Source of the DNA: Rhodosporidiobolus odoratus
Lineage: Eukaryota; Basidiomycota; Microbotryomycetes; Sporidiobolales; Sporidiobolaceae
DNA length: 64,000 bases
Direction: 5' to 3'
Assembly (NCBI GenBank): GCA_034387635.1
Contig: JAOANU010000002.1
Coordinates: 310,001 to 374,000 of the forward strand
Of this stretch, positions 24,843 through 34,410 are shown piece by piece. Positions within the stretch are counted from its first letter, which is position 1; each line of letters opens with the position of its first letter. The notes beneath the pieces are model-generated. The model was given only the letters and a program-made list of their open reading frames with translations. It was not told the DNA's origin and ran no database searches. The position numbers and the translations under genes are program-made.

Positions 24843-25594
24843 AGGTGTATATAGCTCTAGAGTGTAATCGAGCGAGGGTGGAATCGGATAATCAACTCAG
24901 CCAAGCCTCGAGCTCAGAGTATTATAAGTTACAGTACATAGTCTCAACTTGCAACCTCATCCGCTACCTCGATACATGCTACCATTCGGATCTGCACCTG
25001 CTACTAGCACATGCTCAGCGTCAAGCTACTCGCCTACTCGCGGTGCTTCTCATCATCGATCGACTCGCCTTCCCCCACGCCTCTCTCACCTTTGGCCCGA
25101 CCGCAAGCATGCAATGTACAGCATTCAGATGTCGCGCTACGACGCCGAGCCACAACAACATCTCAACATCCAACCTACAAGGCCGGAAGCGTGAGTGACA
25201 GGGTTGGACAGGGCGCACAGAATAGCGGGCTTCAGCGACTCCAAGGCGGGGCGGGGATGTCATGAGTTGCTATACTCCGGACGGGCTGGTTGTCGGTCAA
25301 GGGCAGAGGCGTCACATTGGCAAGCTGCCGGACTGCGCTGCGCCTCCGCGGCCGATCGACGCCTTTTCGCCTCGACCGGCTGGTCTTCTTCTGCTGCTCC
25401 CATCCCGTCCTACTCGCTCTACACCTGAGAACATCCAGCTGAACAAGCAGTCCTTCCAAATTCGACGTCTGCAACAGCCATTGAATAATCGGTCCACGTT
25501 CACTCTCCCCACCGGCATCTTCACCTCCTTGACTTAGCGTCACTACGCCTCGGTCGAATCCCTCGAGCAGTCATCCAAGATTCCCGACCCCCGT
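24843..25594. other. divergent intergenic region with short unassigned ORFs
   Basis: It lies between the NOP14 start (-) and the hypothetical gene at 25595 (+). A true ATG opens a 91-codon frame at 25262-25537, but it shows no family motif and may be part of a leader. No other gene is seen. Confidence 0.45.
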
Positions 25595-26494
25595 ATGCCC
25601 CCTCCAAGCCGTCAAGTCTCGCAGTCGCCCTCTTCCGACTCGCCTGCCTCCGCCGAATTAGACGACCTCGCTCTTCTCGGCCAAGGGTCTGAAGGCACAG
25701 ATGGCTTGCATAGAGTACAGGAGACGGTCAGAGGAAGTGCGGTGGCGAGGCAGCACCGCGAAATTGCACGAAACCGCATCACCTCGTCTCACTTTCCTCT
25801 GGCTTTCCCTTCAGCTCGCTCTGCCCTCACCACTGTACAACACCATCGCCGCGACGATCACCAAACAGTTCCCTATCCTTGCACCACTGTAGACGATCAC
25901 ACTTCTTGCTCGCGAGCCGAAAATCGCTCCCTCCTCGAAACCCTCGACGACGAAACGCTCGCGGCTTTGGCGACAGAGCTGAGGGAGATCGGTTTGGCGA
26001 AGCAGGCTCGGTCGAACGAAGCAGGCGTCCTGCCTACCCTAGCAGAGGCGAGTGAGGAAATCGAACTGGGCGGAAGCGCAGCCAGGTTGAACAGGCGGGA
26101 GGAGGAAAGGAGGAGAGCGTCTTTCCCGGCGCACCTGCCCTTCCCGACCTCACCTACTATACCTTCTTCTTTCTTCTCTGTCGACCACGCTACACGTCAC
26201 CGGTCCTCCCCTGCCGCGCTGCCATACTCAGCCGGCGCTTCCTTCGGCAATCCTCTTCCCGCGACAGTCAGACCCGGTGTTCCTCGAAGCCCACCTCCGC
26301 CCTACTCTGTCTACGACCCTCTACCTCTCTCGACGTCCGTTCGGCTCGCGAGTGCCTCAGCGACTCGCACGCTGAGTCGTGGAATGGACGAAGGCTTGGA
26401 GGAGGTGACGAGCAGATGGGAAAGGACCGACGTTTGCCTCACGTCTGGAGCTTCTTCGACGCGTGCGCACCGGACTGGACATCAGCCTTGGTGA
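25595..26494 (+). CDS. hypothetical protein with Pro-rich PPPPY motif
   Basis: A single uninterrupted ATG frame of 299 codons. I do not recognise a family. The first 30 residues are Ser/Pro-rich with an acidic patch (SAELDDLALLGQGSEG). The middle has an amphipathic Leu/Glu-rich stretch (LLETLDDETLAALATELREI, then GLAKQARSNEAG, LAEASEEIELGG). The last third carries RSPPPPYSVYDPLPLS, where PPPPY is a potential WW-domain ligand of the PPxY type. There is no signal peptide or membrane span. Being intronless is unusual among its neighbours, so the model may be missing exons on either side. A short Cys-containing open stretch at 27103-27210 after a ttccgcag acceptor-like site could be a further exon, but I cannot connect it reliably. 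Confidence 0.45.
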   Translation: MPPPSRQVSQSPSSDSPASAELDDLALLGQGSEGTDGLHRVQETVRGSAVARQHREIARNRITSSHFPLAFPSARSALTTVQHHRRDDHQTVPYPCTTVDDHTSCSRAENRSLLETLDDETLAALATELREIGLAKQARSNEAGVLPTLAEASEEIELGGSAARLNRREEERRRASFPAHLPFPTSPTIPSSFFSVDHATRHRSSPAALPYSAGASFGNPLPATVRPGVPRSPPPPYSVYDPLPLSTSVRLASASATRTLSRGMDEGLEEVTSRWERTDVCLTSGASSTRAHRTGHQPW

Positions 26495-27771
26495 TCGAGC
26501 TGTACAGTGCGAGGGACGGGTCGAGCAAACGGCAGTAATGGCTTGGCGCAGGGGAACCGGAGAGTGGACTTTTCTCTCGAAGCGGTGCGCAGCTCCTGGG
26601 GTCCGTCTACGCCTGTGACGGCTATTCTATCGTGGGATACCTGTATCTCTGACCTTTGTATTTGTCTGATTTTGTCTGCTGTTCGTACCGCAATTTACAG
26701 CTTATTCCTCCTTCCCCAGTCCCCTCCCCTTGAACTGGCAGGGCAGGGTTTCAATCCTTATTACCTCCTATCCCTGCACTGCACTCGGATCAAGTATCGC
26801 CCTGCTGGCTAGCTTTCGGCAGAAGGCTGCAGTAAGGTGAAAAGGCTGGAAAAGGATCGGCTCGGAAGGGGCTACGCACCGAACCATCTCCTTTCCAGGC
26901 AGCCCACACCCCTTCCTGATGTGCGCGTTCCTCCTCGCTCCTCCCTGGCCGGCTGGTCCGCGCCGCCTTAAATGCCCTTAGAGGGCAGCTATGGAAAGCC
27001 GCTCAAGTTAACTCAGTTGGCTACGGGTGCCTTCAGCCATTTCCGCCTGTGAAGTCAGGCCTAGCTATACTGGTATCGACTGCGCTGACGAGGCTTTCCG
27101 CAGTGCCAATACTGTATGAGGCGAGATTACTCGGCGGAGAAGGAATTTGAGAAGGTCAGCCCGAGTATCGTCGACGAGATACGCGGTGGAACAGGATCAT
27201 TCAGGCGGCCATGATACGTCGCGACGTCCCAGGAGCTTTCTACATCGGGGTAGGAAAGCTAGAACTATGTATACAGTCGGGAAGTGTGGAACAATCAGGG
27301 TTGCCAACCTCGCCTGATCTCGCTCGTCATGGGCTGGCATTCTGCGTGATTGAGCTCCACTCCTCCAGTGCCATCCTTTGCTCCATTGCCTTCCACGGAC
27401 GAGGCTCGCTGAGGGCATGTGGACGCAGACTTGGTCCATGTACCTTTCCCTTTGCCTTGTTCGCCGCGAACCCCGTGGACAGCCGCCGGTGAGGAGCGCC
27501 ACTGCCCACATTCACCCGGAAGCCCTATAATGCTGACACCGTACGAAAGTCTGCCTCGTCGGCTTTTCGAAATCAACTCGAACCCAACGCCTTTTCGTGG
27601 ACTGGTCAGCGGAGAAAGTCACACTCGTTCACAGTAGGCGGAAGGTGTACAGAAAGGTGAGGGCGAGGGTGAGCTGTAGTAGGCCTGACGCGGAGGAAAA
27701 TGCTGCAAAGATGCACTGCGGAATGCCTCGTATATACCTCTCCTTTCTTCTAAGCTCTATTTCTACTAGAT
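26495..27771. other. 1.3-kb region without a recognised gene
   Basis: It holds the 3' flanks of the hypothetical protein (+) and the OYE-type gene (-). A short open stretch near 27103-27210 begins CQYCMRRDYSAEKEFEK after an acceptor-like site. It is too short to call. I see no tRNA or other RNA gene. Confidence 0.4.
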
Positions 27772-29514
27772 TTACTTCTTCTTGTCTGCCGGCTTGGTCA
27801 TCATCCTGTACAGAGCCTAGTCAGTTGAGGTAAGCGGCAAGAAGAGAAGGGGAGACTGCGCACCTGGTGTAGCCATACTGGTATTGACCAGGAACGTTGA
27901 CGACAATACCGAGCTCTTGAGCCCAGTTGAAGACGAGGTCGGCATCCCGCAAAAACTCGCGGGCGACGGAGATCTACGCAAGATGAGACAATCGTCAGCT
28001 AAATGGCTGGGACAGAGGAAGAGGTGAGAGCAATACTTACGATGTCGGCCTTGCCAGCCTGGAGAATCTCCTCAGCCTGCTTGCCGTTGGTAATCAAACC
28101 GACGCAAGAGATGGGGATAGCCTCCTCCGGAGTGAGCGACTTCTTGATCTCCTCAGCGAAGCCAACCTGCAGAACACAGAGCGTTGTCAATTTTGCGAAG
28201 AGCAAAGCAAAGAAGGTTGGAGAGACGCACCTGGTATCCCGGACCAACGGTGATCTTCTGCTCGGGCGTGTTACCGCCCGAAGAGACATCGACAAGGTCG
28301 ACGCCGAGCTTGATAGCCTCCTTGACGTACACCTTGGACTGCTCAATTCCCCAGCTGATCCACTCGCCCTTGTCGTCCTTCTCACCGGCGGGGTACCAGT
28401 CGGTGGCGGAGATCCTGAGAAGGAGAGGCTTCGAGGCGGGCCAGACCTTGCGGACCTCGGCGATGCACTCGAGGGGGAAGCGGAGGCGGTTCTCCCTTTG
28501 GTGCAAAGACAGTCAGTGCCGGCTTGCATGACGGCTCAGCAGCGAGGAAGAAGAGGAACCTACAGGCTTCCACCGTACTTGTCCGTCCGCTTGTTGCTGA
28601 GAGGGCTGAGGAAGTTGTGGAACATGTAGCCGTGGGCCGAGTGGATCTCGAGGACGTCCGCTCCAGCCGCATCAGCACGACGAGTAGCATCAACCCAAGC
28701 CTGGGTGAGCTCCTTGAAGTCCTTCTCGGTCATCTCCCTGGGGAGCGGGAAAGACTTCTCGTTGAAGGAGACGGCCGATGGCGCCATGACATCCTCAGTC
28801 CAGCCGTTGGCAGCGCCGTCTGTGGCGACGTGGGAGCTGAGCGGCTTGGAGATGGTAGGAGTGTGAAGCCACGGGGCGAGAGTGGAAGTCTTGCGACCAC
28901 CATGTGCACTGAGCAAAGAGCCTGTCAGCCATTGAGCGGGACAGGCCTGATAGAGTAGACGTACAGCTGGATAGCGGCCTTGGAGCCTTGAGCCTTGATG
29001 AAGTCAAAGACACCCTTGAGGGCTTCCTGCTGCTTGTCATTCCAGAGACCAGAGTCTTGCGGGGTGAGGCGACCATTCGGGAGGACGGAAGTAGCCTCGA
29101 CCATGACAATCGCAGCTCCTCGAACAGCCATGCTGCCGAGGTGAACGAGGTGCCAAGGAGTCAAAACACCCTGTTCGGGGCCTTCCGGGGCGCAAGAGTA
29201 CTACGCAAAGAGCGCGAAGTCAGCTTGCGGAAAAGGAACAGGAAGAGGCTGCAACTCCTGTCTCTAAGAGAGGGCCGCGGACGCACCTGGCACATCGGTG
29301 CAACCCAGATCCTGTTCTTGACCTCCATCTTGGCCGTCTTTCCAACAATGTACGGCTGGAAAAGCAGCGGAAGATCCTTGTTCTGCGGCCAGTCCTCAGC
29401 TGACATGGCGGTTCCAGGTGCTGGGGTGGTCTGCGGCTGGTAGAAGGGTGCATTCGGGACGAAGGGGAGGACAACCTCGGGGTGCGGTGGGGCGTAAGAA
29501 GCGTCGTCGGACAT
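27772..29514 (-). CDS. old yellow enzyme-type NADPH dehydrogenase (YqjM-like)
   Basis: FMN-dependent ene-reductase that reduces C=C bonds of activated alkenes. Exons on the minus strand join from ATG 29514 (MSDDASYAPPHPEVV) to stop 27772 (ending MMTKPADKKK). Family motifs: KNRIWVAPMCQ spliced to YSCAPEG, where the Cys is the flavin-tuning residue of the YqjM class. Also visible are PWHLVHLGSMAVRGA, QLAHGGRK, the active-site His pair in LEIHSAHGYMFHNFLSPLSN followed by RTDKYGGS, DLVDVSSGGN, and the FMN phosphate-binding strand near the end (ISCVGLITNGKQAEEIL, then KADIVSIAREFLRD). Length, about 420 residues, is normal. Odd: a 9.8-kb tandem Crypton lies 3 bp before the start codon, so the original promoter at 39285-39775 has been displaced. 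The coding region itself looks intact. Confidence 0.9.
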
Positions 29515-29517
29515 AAT
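29513..29517. repeat. left flanking direct repeat ATAAT
   Basis: ATAAT directly precedes the first element base (GTATCTGAAG at 29518) and recurs at 39285-39289, directly after the last element base (TATATCCAAT ending 39284). It may be the duplicated or recombined target core. AAT also occurs at all three element borders (29515-29517, 34398-34400, 39282-39284), so the true core could be just AAT. Confidence 0.6.
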
Positions 29518-30468
29518 GTATCTGAAGAGCGTTACCACAACGAACCCACGGGCCTCGGCTCGTTAGCCGACCGATCGGCGGCCTGAGCGGATCTGGTTGG
29601 CTGCCGCGCGGGATTTCGTTACTTTGACTTTACACTGTGTAACGGCGCTGGTACCGCTCGTGTTATCCATCGTTAGTCGTGTAAAGCCCTGTCCGCGCAA
29701 GCCCGCCTGCCTCACTTCGTCACCCTTTACACGCTTGGTGGCCGCTTCTCCAACTCCGCCTCTCATCGCTCGTCTTCTCTGTGTCCTTCCTAGCCTTATA
29801 CACGGCTCTACAACTGCCTCAAGAGCCGTCTGGTCGGGCATTACATACTCAACGTTGACGCCAGAGAAGCGACTCCCTTTTCCCTCGTCAACTCTTCCTC
29901 GACTTTTGCGCTGGTCGCACCCACTCAGATCGCTGTCGAACTCATCAACAAACTACTCCAGTACCCTCTCAAGCGATACACAACCCACTCGCGCCTCCGC
30001 ACACCCTTGTCTCTATCTTCCCTCTTTCGTCCTTGCCGACTCTCTCGCTCTCGTGCCAGCTCGACCACTCAGATGGGCCACCAGCACGTCCGACCAGCTC
30101 ATTGGGTGCTCGGTAGGCAGCTATGCAGGGTTGCTGAAGCAATATGAGGTGCGCTATTCTCCTTTCTCGCGCGTCTTCTGCTCCCGGATTCGAAACCGCA
30201 ACGGTCACGGCCTTGTAGCATGGTGGGGCGCGGCAAGCAAAGAGTGCTGTAGAGTTCTGCAACACGGCTGCACCAATAATGGCAAAGTCAACAATGGAGA
30301 GATAGAGAAGCTGTTAGCGCTGTTCCTTCTCTTCTCCTTCTTCCGCTTTCTCCAGGCGCGAAGAAGACAAGCTGATAATGCATAGGGGATTGCAACAAGC
30401 AGGAAGAATAGCAAGACTACAAAAGTGAGCAGAAAATAGACGAGAGCGATAGCGAAATCAAACTAACT
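29518..30468. other. left arm of Crypton unit 1, function unknown
   Basis: About 950 bp lie between the element end and the recombinase stop. A 262-codon plus-strand frame without ATG (29597-30385) stays open in both units, the only indel there being a 6-bp in-frame change. A 92-codon ATG frame on the minus strand (29563-29841) exists in both copies, one substitution apart. Neither resembles a known protein. The arm probably holds recombinase binding sites and regulatory sequence, and it now forms the upstream region of the OYE-type gene. Confidence 0.4.
29556..29582. repeat. subterminal inverted repeats near Crypton left end
   Basis: CGGCT-CGTT-AGCCG (29556-29569) overlaps a second imperfect palindrome, GCCGACCGATCGGCGGC (29566-29582), 38-65 bp inside the element. 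The same sequence is at 34439-34465 in unit 2. Tyrosine recombinases usually bind short inverted repeats beside the crossover core, so this is a candidate site. That role is an inference. Confidence 0.4.
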
Positions 30469-33400
30469 CTACCTCAGAACCCACCGTCGGGCATCCTCGA
30501 CCAGGTCCTCCTCCCTCTTCGCCTTGGTGTCATCCCCCTTGTCTGCAGGAGACATCCTGTCGTGTACACCCCTCAACCCCGTTGAAAAGCGGGAGTCAAG
30601 GAACTGACAGACCCTGGCCTCGGTCCATCCGAGCTGCTGATGCATCCTCTCGACGAGGGCGACGACAAACTTGATGCGGTGGTAGTGAGAGGCAGTAGTC
30701 CCATTCTTTGCCTTCGTCCTCCACTCCGTCTTCCAACCATCCTCGAGCTGCATCAAACTGATCCTTCCATCCAAACCTCGACGCCAACGCTCGACCTCCT
30801 TTTCAACCGACAACAGCTTATCGATCTTATAAGCCGGAACCCAGCGCCCACTTGATGACAGAGCTCCTTTAGCGTAGGTCCAGGTGAAGGAGATGGTGGC
30901 AATGAGGGAGCCGTAGCGGTCGACCAACCTCTGCATCTCATCCCGACGGTTGTCCGGCGCTGACTGCCACGTGAAGGGTAGGAGGATCCGAGGAGGCGTG
31001 TCGGTATCAGGGAAAGGTGCGAGTGTGGGCGCTGCGACATCGAATGGGGGGCGGGTAGGCTGGCCACGATAAGGAGTCGGCTGTGGGGCGGAAGACTGTG
31101 CCGAGGAAGAGGAAGAGACACGGGACTGAGCCTGTGGTACAGATGGGGCGCGTTGATGAGTCAAAGCTGGAGGTTGGACGGGAGACGAGGTGGCAGGACA
31201 AGAAGGTGGAAGCGGTGCAGCGACAGCCGATGCAAAAAAATGGGAAGGGGGAGGGGGAAGGCGAGGGGATCCGACGCTATAGTGGAAGGGTGGCTCTTGA
31301 CCGGGCGGAGCAAAGGTCGATGAGGTAGAAGGCGGGTAGGGACAAGGGTAGTGGGCTGGGGGTCTTCCGAGGGGCTGTACGGGCTCGGTCTCTGCTGAGA
31401 AGAAAAGGAGAAGGCGGGCTGAACGAACGCGGTTGGCGGTGAGGCAGAAGGGAAGGACGGTGGGGGAGCTGGCTGCGAGTTTGGGTTGTAGGAGGCGGCA
31501 GCTAAGGCCAAAATCAACGGTTAGTTAGGCATTGCCGAGGAGAAGGGGAATAAGGCTCACTTTTGTTCGGAGTTTGGGACGCAATCTGCACGGGCTAAGA
31601 CAGTCAGCGCACGAGCACAAGCTGACAGTGTATAAGGAGAGAGCGCACCGGTTGTGCAGAAGTGGTGTGGACCGCCATTAACTTCTCGAACATCCCCTTG
31701 ATCTCCTCCATCCCGTCCGTAAATTTCCGCTCTGCGCGCTTCCTCTTCTTCCCCCCACCACTCGCATCAAGTCCGCTCAAAGCCTCGCCCAGATCCGCTA
31801 CTTCCGCTCTCAGCTCGAGGAAGGACCGTCCAACAGCGGCGGAATGCTGCTGAAACTGAGCCACGAGGGAGGGAAGCGGTCGCTTGTCCGAGGGCGTCGT
31901 TGACCGCAGTCGGTAGGTCAGCGTGCTTCTTTGCATGCTCTACTTCGAGGTCGGAGACACGGCTGGCAAAAGAACTGGCATAGGATTGGAACTCGGTGGA
32001 GGAGAAAGGATGGAAGGAATAGATTGCAGCCTTCTTGTACTGCGGGTAGAGGAAGGCGAGGTCTTGCAGCAGGACCGAGCGGAACCAGATGAGAGTGTTC
32101 AAGAACCCGTAGAGAGCGAGGTCGAGGGCCTTCGGGTTTGCGGCAGCCCGCTTGTGGTACGCTTTGAGCTCGTCTTCAACCCATGGCCACAACTCCTTGA
32201 GCAGGCTTGGTGAAGGGTCTGCACACGAAAAGAAGCAGAGAACAATCGGTCACGTCAACATGAGGAAAGGTGCGGGAAAGGCAGGACCAGGACGGGTCAC
32301 TTGGAGCAGAGACAAAACAGTGGAGAACGTACCGACTTCTGCTCGAGGCAAGAAATAACGCTCTGGGTAGCGCCCATCGAACCCAGCGAGAGCTACCAGC
32401 GCCGATAGCGGAAGCTCTCGCATGTATGCCGCGCGAAACGAACCGCCATCGCGCCATCCGCCCAAAGCCTTCGTTTCGTCTTCGGTTGCCCCGCCGGCAA
32501 TCGCCGATCTCGCGGCCGTACCGCGCGCAGCGTGCGTCGTATGGGAGGTGTGGATGTCACCTTTGTCGTGTAAGCCTTTGATGGCGTTGTTGTGAGCTGA
32601 CAGCCACGAGAGGACCGGCTAGTCAGCTTGAAGGAACGGGGAAAGGGAGGAGAAAGCGTGGAGGGAGAGCTTACTTGCGTAGGCCATGTCCTTGTCAAGA
32701 TCTTCGCCCTCGGCGTTCTTGGCCATCCGCCCCGGGAAGAGACGCCGAGCATACCAATTCCGGTGACCGTAAGGACTCATGCCGGCAATGCCGGACTTGA
32801 AGTCGGGCTCAAAGGAAGGGCGCTTGTTCGTCAGCACCTGATCGACCATGAAGAGAAGCATGGCGACCATGAAGATGCCGCAGAAGGTGGGGTCGCGGTG
32901 TCGAAGGATACCGACCTGGTCGAGCCGGCCTTCTCGATTCATCTTGCCGTTGTTGGAGAGAATGACAAGAAGGGGGAGCTTCGTCTTCCCACCAGGAAGG
33001 TCGTGTTGGTGATAGGTGAGGTCGCTCCAGGCAATTTGACGGATATTGTCGCCGCGGAAAGCGGTGCTCAGAGCAAGGAAGAAAAGGGCGAGATTACGGA
33101 TGTCGGTGGCAGCGGTGGACACAGCGGAAGGACGGGCGGCCGTGAAGATCTGGTCGAATACATCGAGCTGTTGATCCGTTGTAATGCGTTCTTGCAGCGA
33201 GCCCTGAGCCTTCGACGACATTCCTTGCTCCGACCGCTTCGCCTCATCCTTCTTCCATAATTCCTCCAACTGGCGGATCGAAGCATCGTCGCGTAGCTTG
33301 ACGTTTGGGATGGCGGGGAAGCGGTGCACCGTCTCGCGACGTTCCTTCTTGAGCGAGGAGACCATCTGCGCAGAAAAGCGAGAAGGGAGAGATTAGCTCG

Positions 33401-34218
33401 AATATCCACAGAGTCAATGTCAGGTGACTCACCTGCTGAAGCGAGGTTCTACCCAGCTTGCCCTTCGTCTGCTCGCTCGGTTCATCTTGGTACCATATGA
33501 GAAAGAGGTAGGCTTTGACCGGGGTGATGGGGTAAGGCGAGATCTTTCCGGCGTACTCGTTGGCAGTGTCCTTGAAGAAGTTGATATAGCGCTTGAGTTT
33601 GTTGTTGTAGATTGAGTTGGTTGTGGTGTTCTTGCTGTGAGCGCGAGCCCGAGCGACGGCATCTTCGCGAGCAAGTATGCCGAGTTGGGCGAGGTAAGCG
33701 TCGCCGTCTTGATTGCTCTGCGCCGCTTCCGTGAGGGCGACTTTGGCGGCTTCTGCCTTCGATACTGCAGAGGAGATTTCGTCAACGGATTGTCCCGGAC
33801 GAGTGTGAAGCGGATCGAGGAGGAAGAGTAAGAGTACGCACGTAATTCCTCTCCAGCTGAGCGATGGCACACGCGAGAGCAGTCAGCACCGCTCAGTTGC
33901 ACGTAAGGAGACCTTGACCTACCAGCAGTAATCTCCCCAGCCTTCCGCCGTTTGCGCTTCGCCTTGCCTCCGCCCGCGCTCTATTCGCGTACACACGAGG
34001 GCCGTTCAGTCACGCGCTGACCCGTGCCATAGTTCAGCGGGTCGATACGCACTGTAGTAGTAGCGGACACGCTTGTTCCAGCAAGTTCATCGTTGTCGAC
34101 GGTGGGAGGACCCTGCGAGGACGAGGAGGTGAGGGGGGCACGGAGTGATGATACGAGAGCAGCGACGGACGATGCTGAAGGTCGGGTCCATGTGTGCGGA
34201 GACTTCTGAGTTCGCCAT
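30469..34218 (-). pseudogene. Crypton tyrosine recombinase gene, unit 1, frameshifted in its C-terminal part
   Basis: Catalyses integration and excision of the element. I place the start at ATG 34218 (MANSEVSAHMDPTFSI), followed by short exons with a basic nuclear-localisation-like stretch (KAKRKRRKAG). An N-terminal core-binding region follows (NKLKRYINFFKDTANEYAGK). The catalytic domain shows the first Arg in AFRGDNIRQIAW, HxxR-like HTTHAARGTAA, and the Tyr nucleophile in WRDGGSFRAAYMRELP (32410-33070). A helical segment and a Pro/Ser-rich linker lead to a GCR1_C-like domain (DKLLSVEKEVERWRRGLDG, EDGWKTEWR) ending at 30469. An extra GGGA near 31870 and an extra GG near 31360 disrupt the frame after the catalytic domain, so the GCR1_C part is probably not translated in frame. 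The catalytic exons are open. Confidence 0.8.
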
Positions 34219-34397
34219 GAGCGTAGCCGAGCAGCCAGATAGCGAGAAGTGCGCAAACGAAGTAATAGAGAGATGATTAGGCGCGCGTTGTGGAAAGCAA
34301 TACGTTTCAGGGCATAATGTTTGTTATCCCCGCGTTACCCCCCGTTTCCGTCCAACAACCCTAATAACGGTCTAATGCGGCTTTGTATGTTATATCC

Positions 34398-34410
34398 AAT
34401 GTATCTGAAG
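34398..34410. other. head-to-tail junction between Crypton units
   Basis: The right end of unit 1 (TATATCCAAT) abuts the left end of unit 2 (GTATCTGAAG) without extra bases. The same end-to-end joint would exist in an excised circular element, so this sequence shows what the circle junction should look like. Confidence 0.8.

Larger units (their letters stand above)
29518..34400 (-). mobile_element. Crypton DNA transposon, unit 1 (left copy)
   Basis: Cryptons are eukaryotic DNA elements mobilised by a tyrosine recombinase through a circular intermediate, without terminal inverted repeats. This unit has no long terminal inverted repeats and no reverse transcriptase, and one intron-rich recombinase gene on the minus strand (30469-34218). 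Ends are defined exactly by the repeat: it starts GTATCTGAAGAGCG and ends TATGTTATATCCAAT. Its left arm of about 950 bp carries no recognisable gene. Relative to unit 2 it carries two frameshifting insertions in the C-terminal coding part. Confidence 0.85.

Noticed and set aside
26740..26830. tRNA-like ggtttcaatcc motif
   Set aside because: The surrounding bases do not form a cloverleaf.
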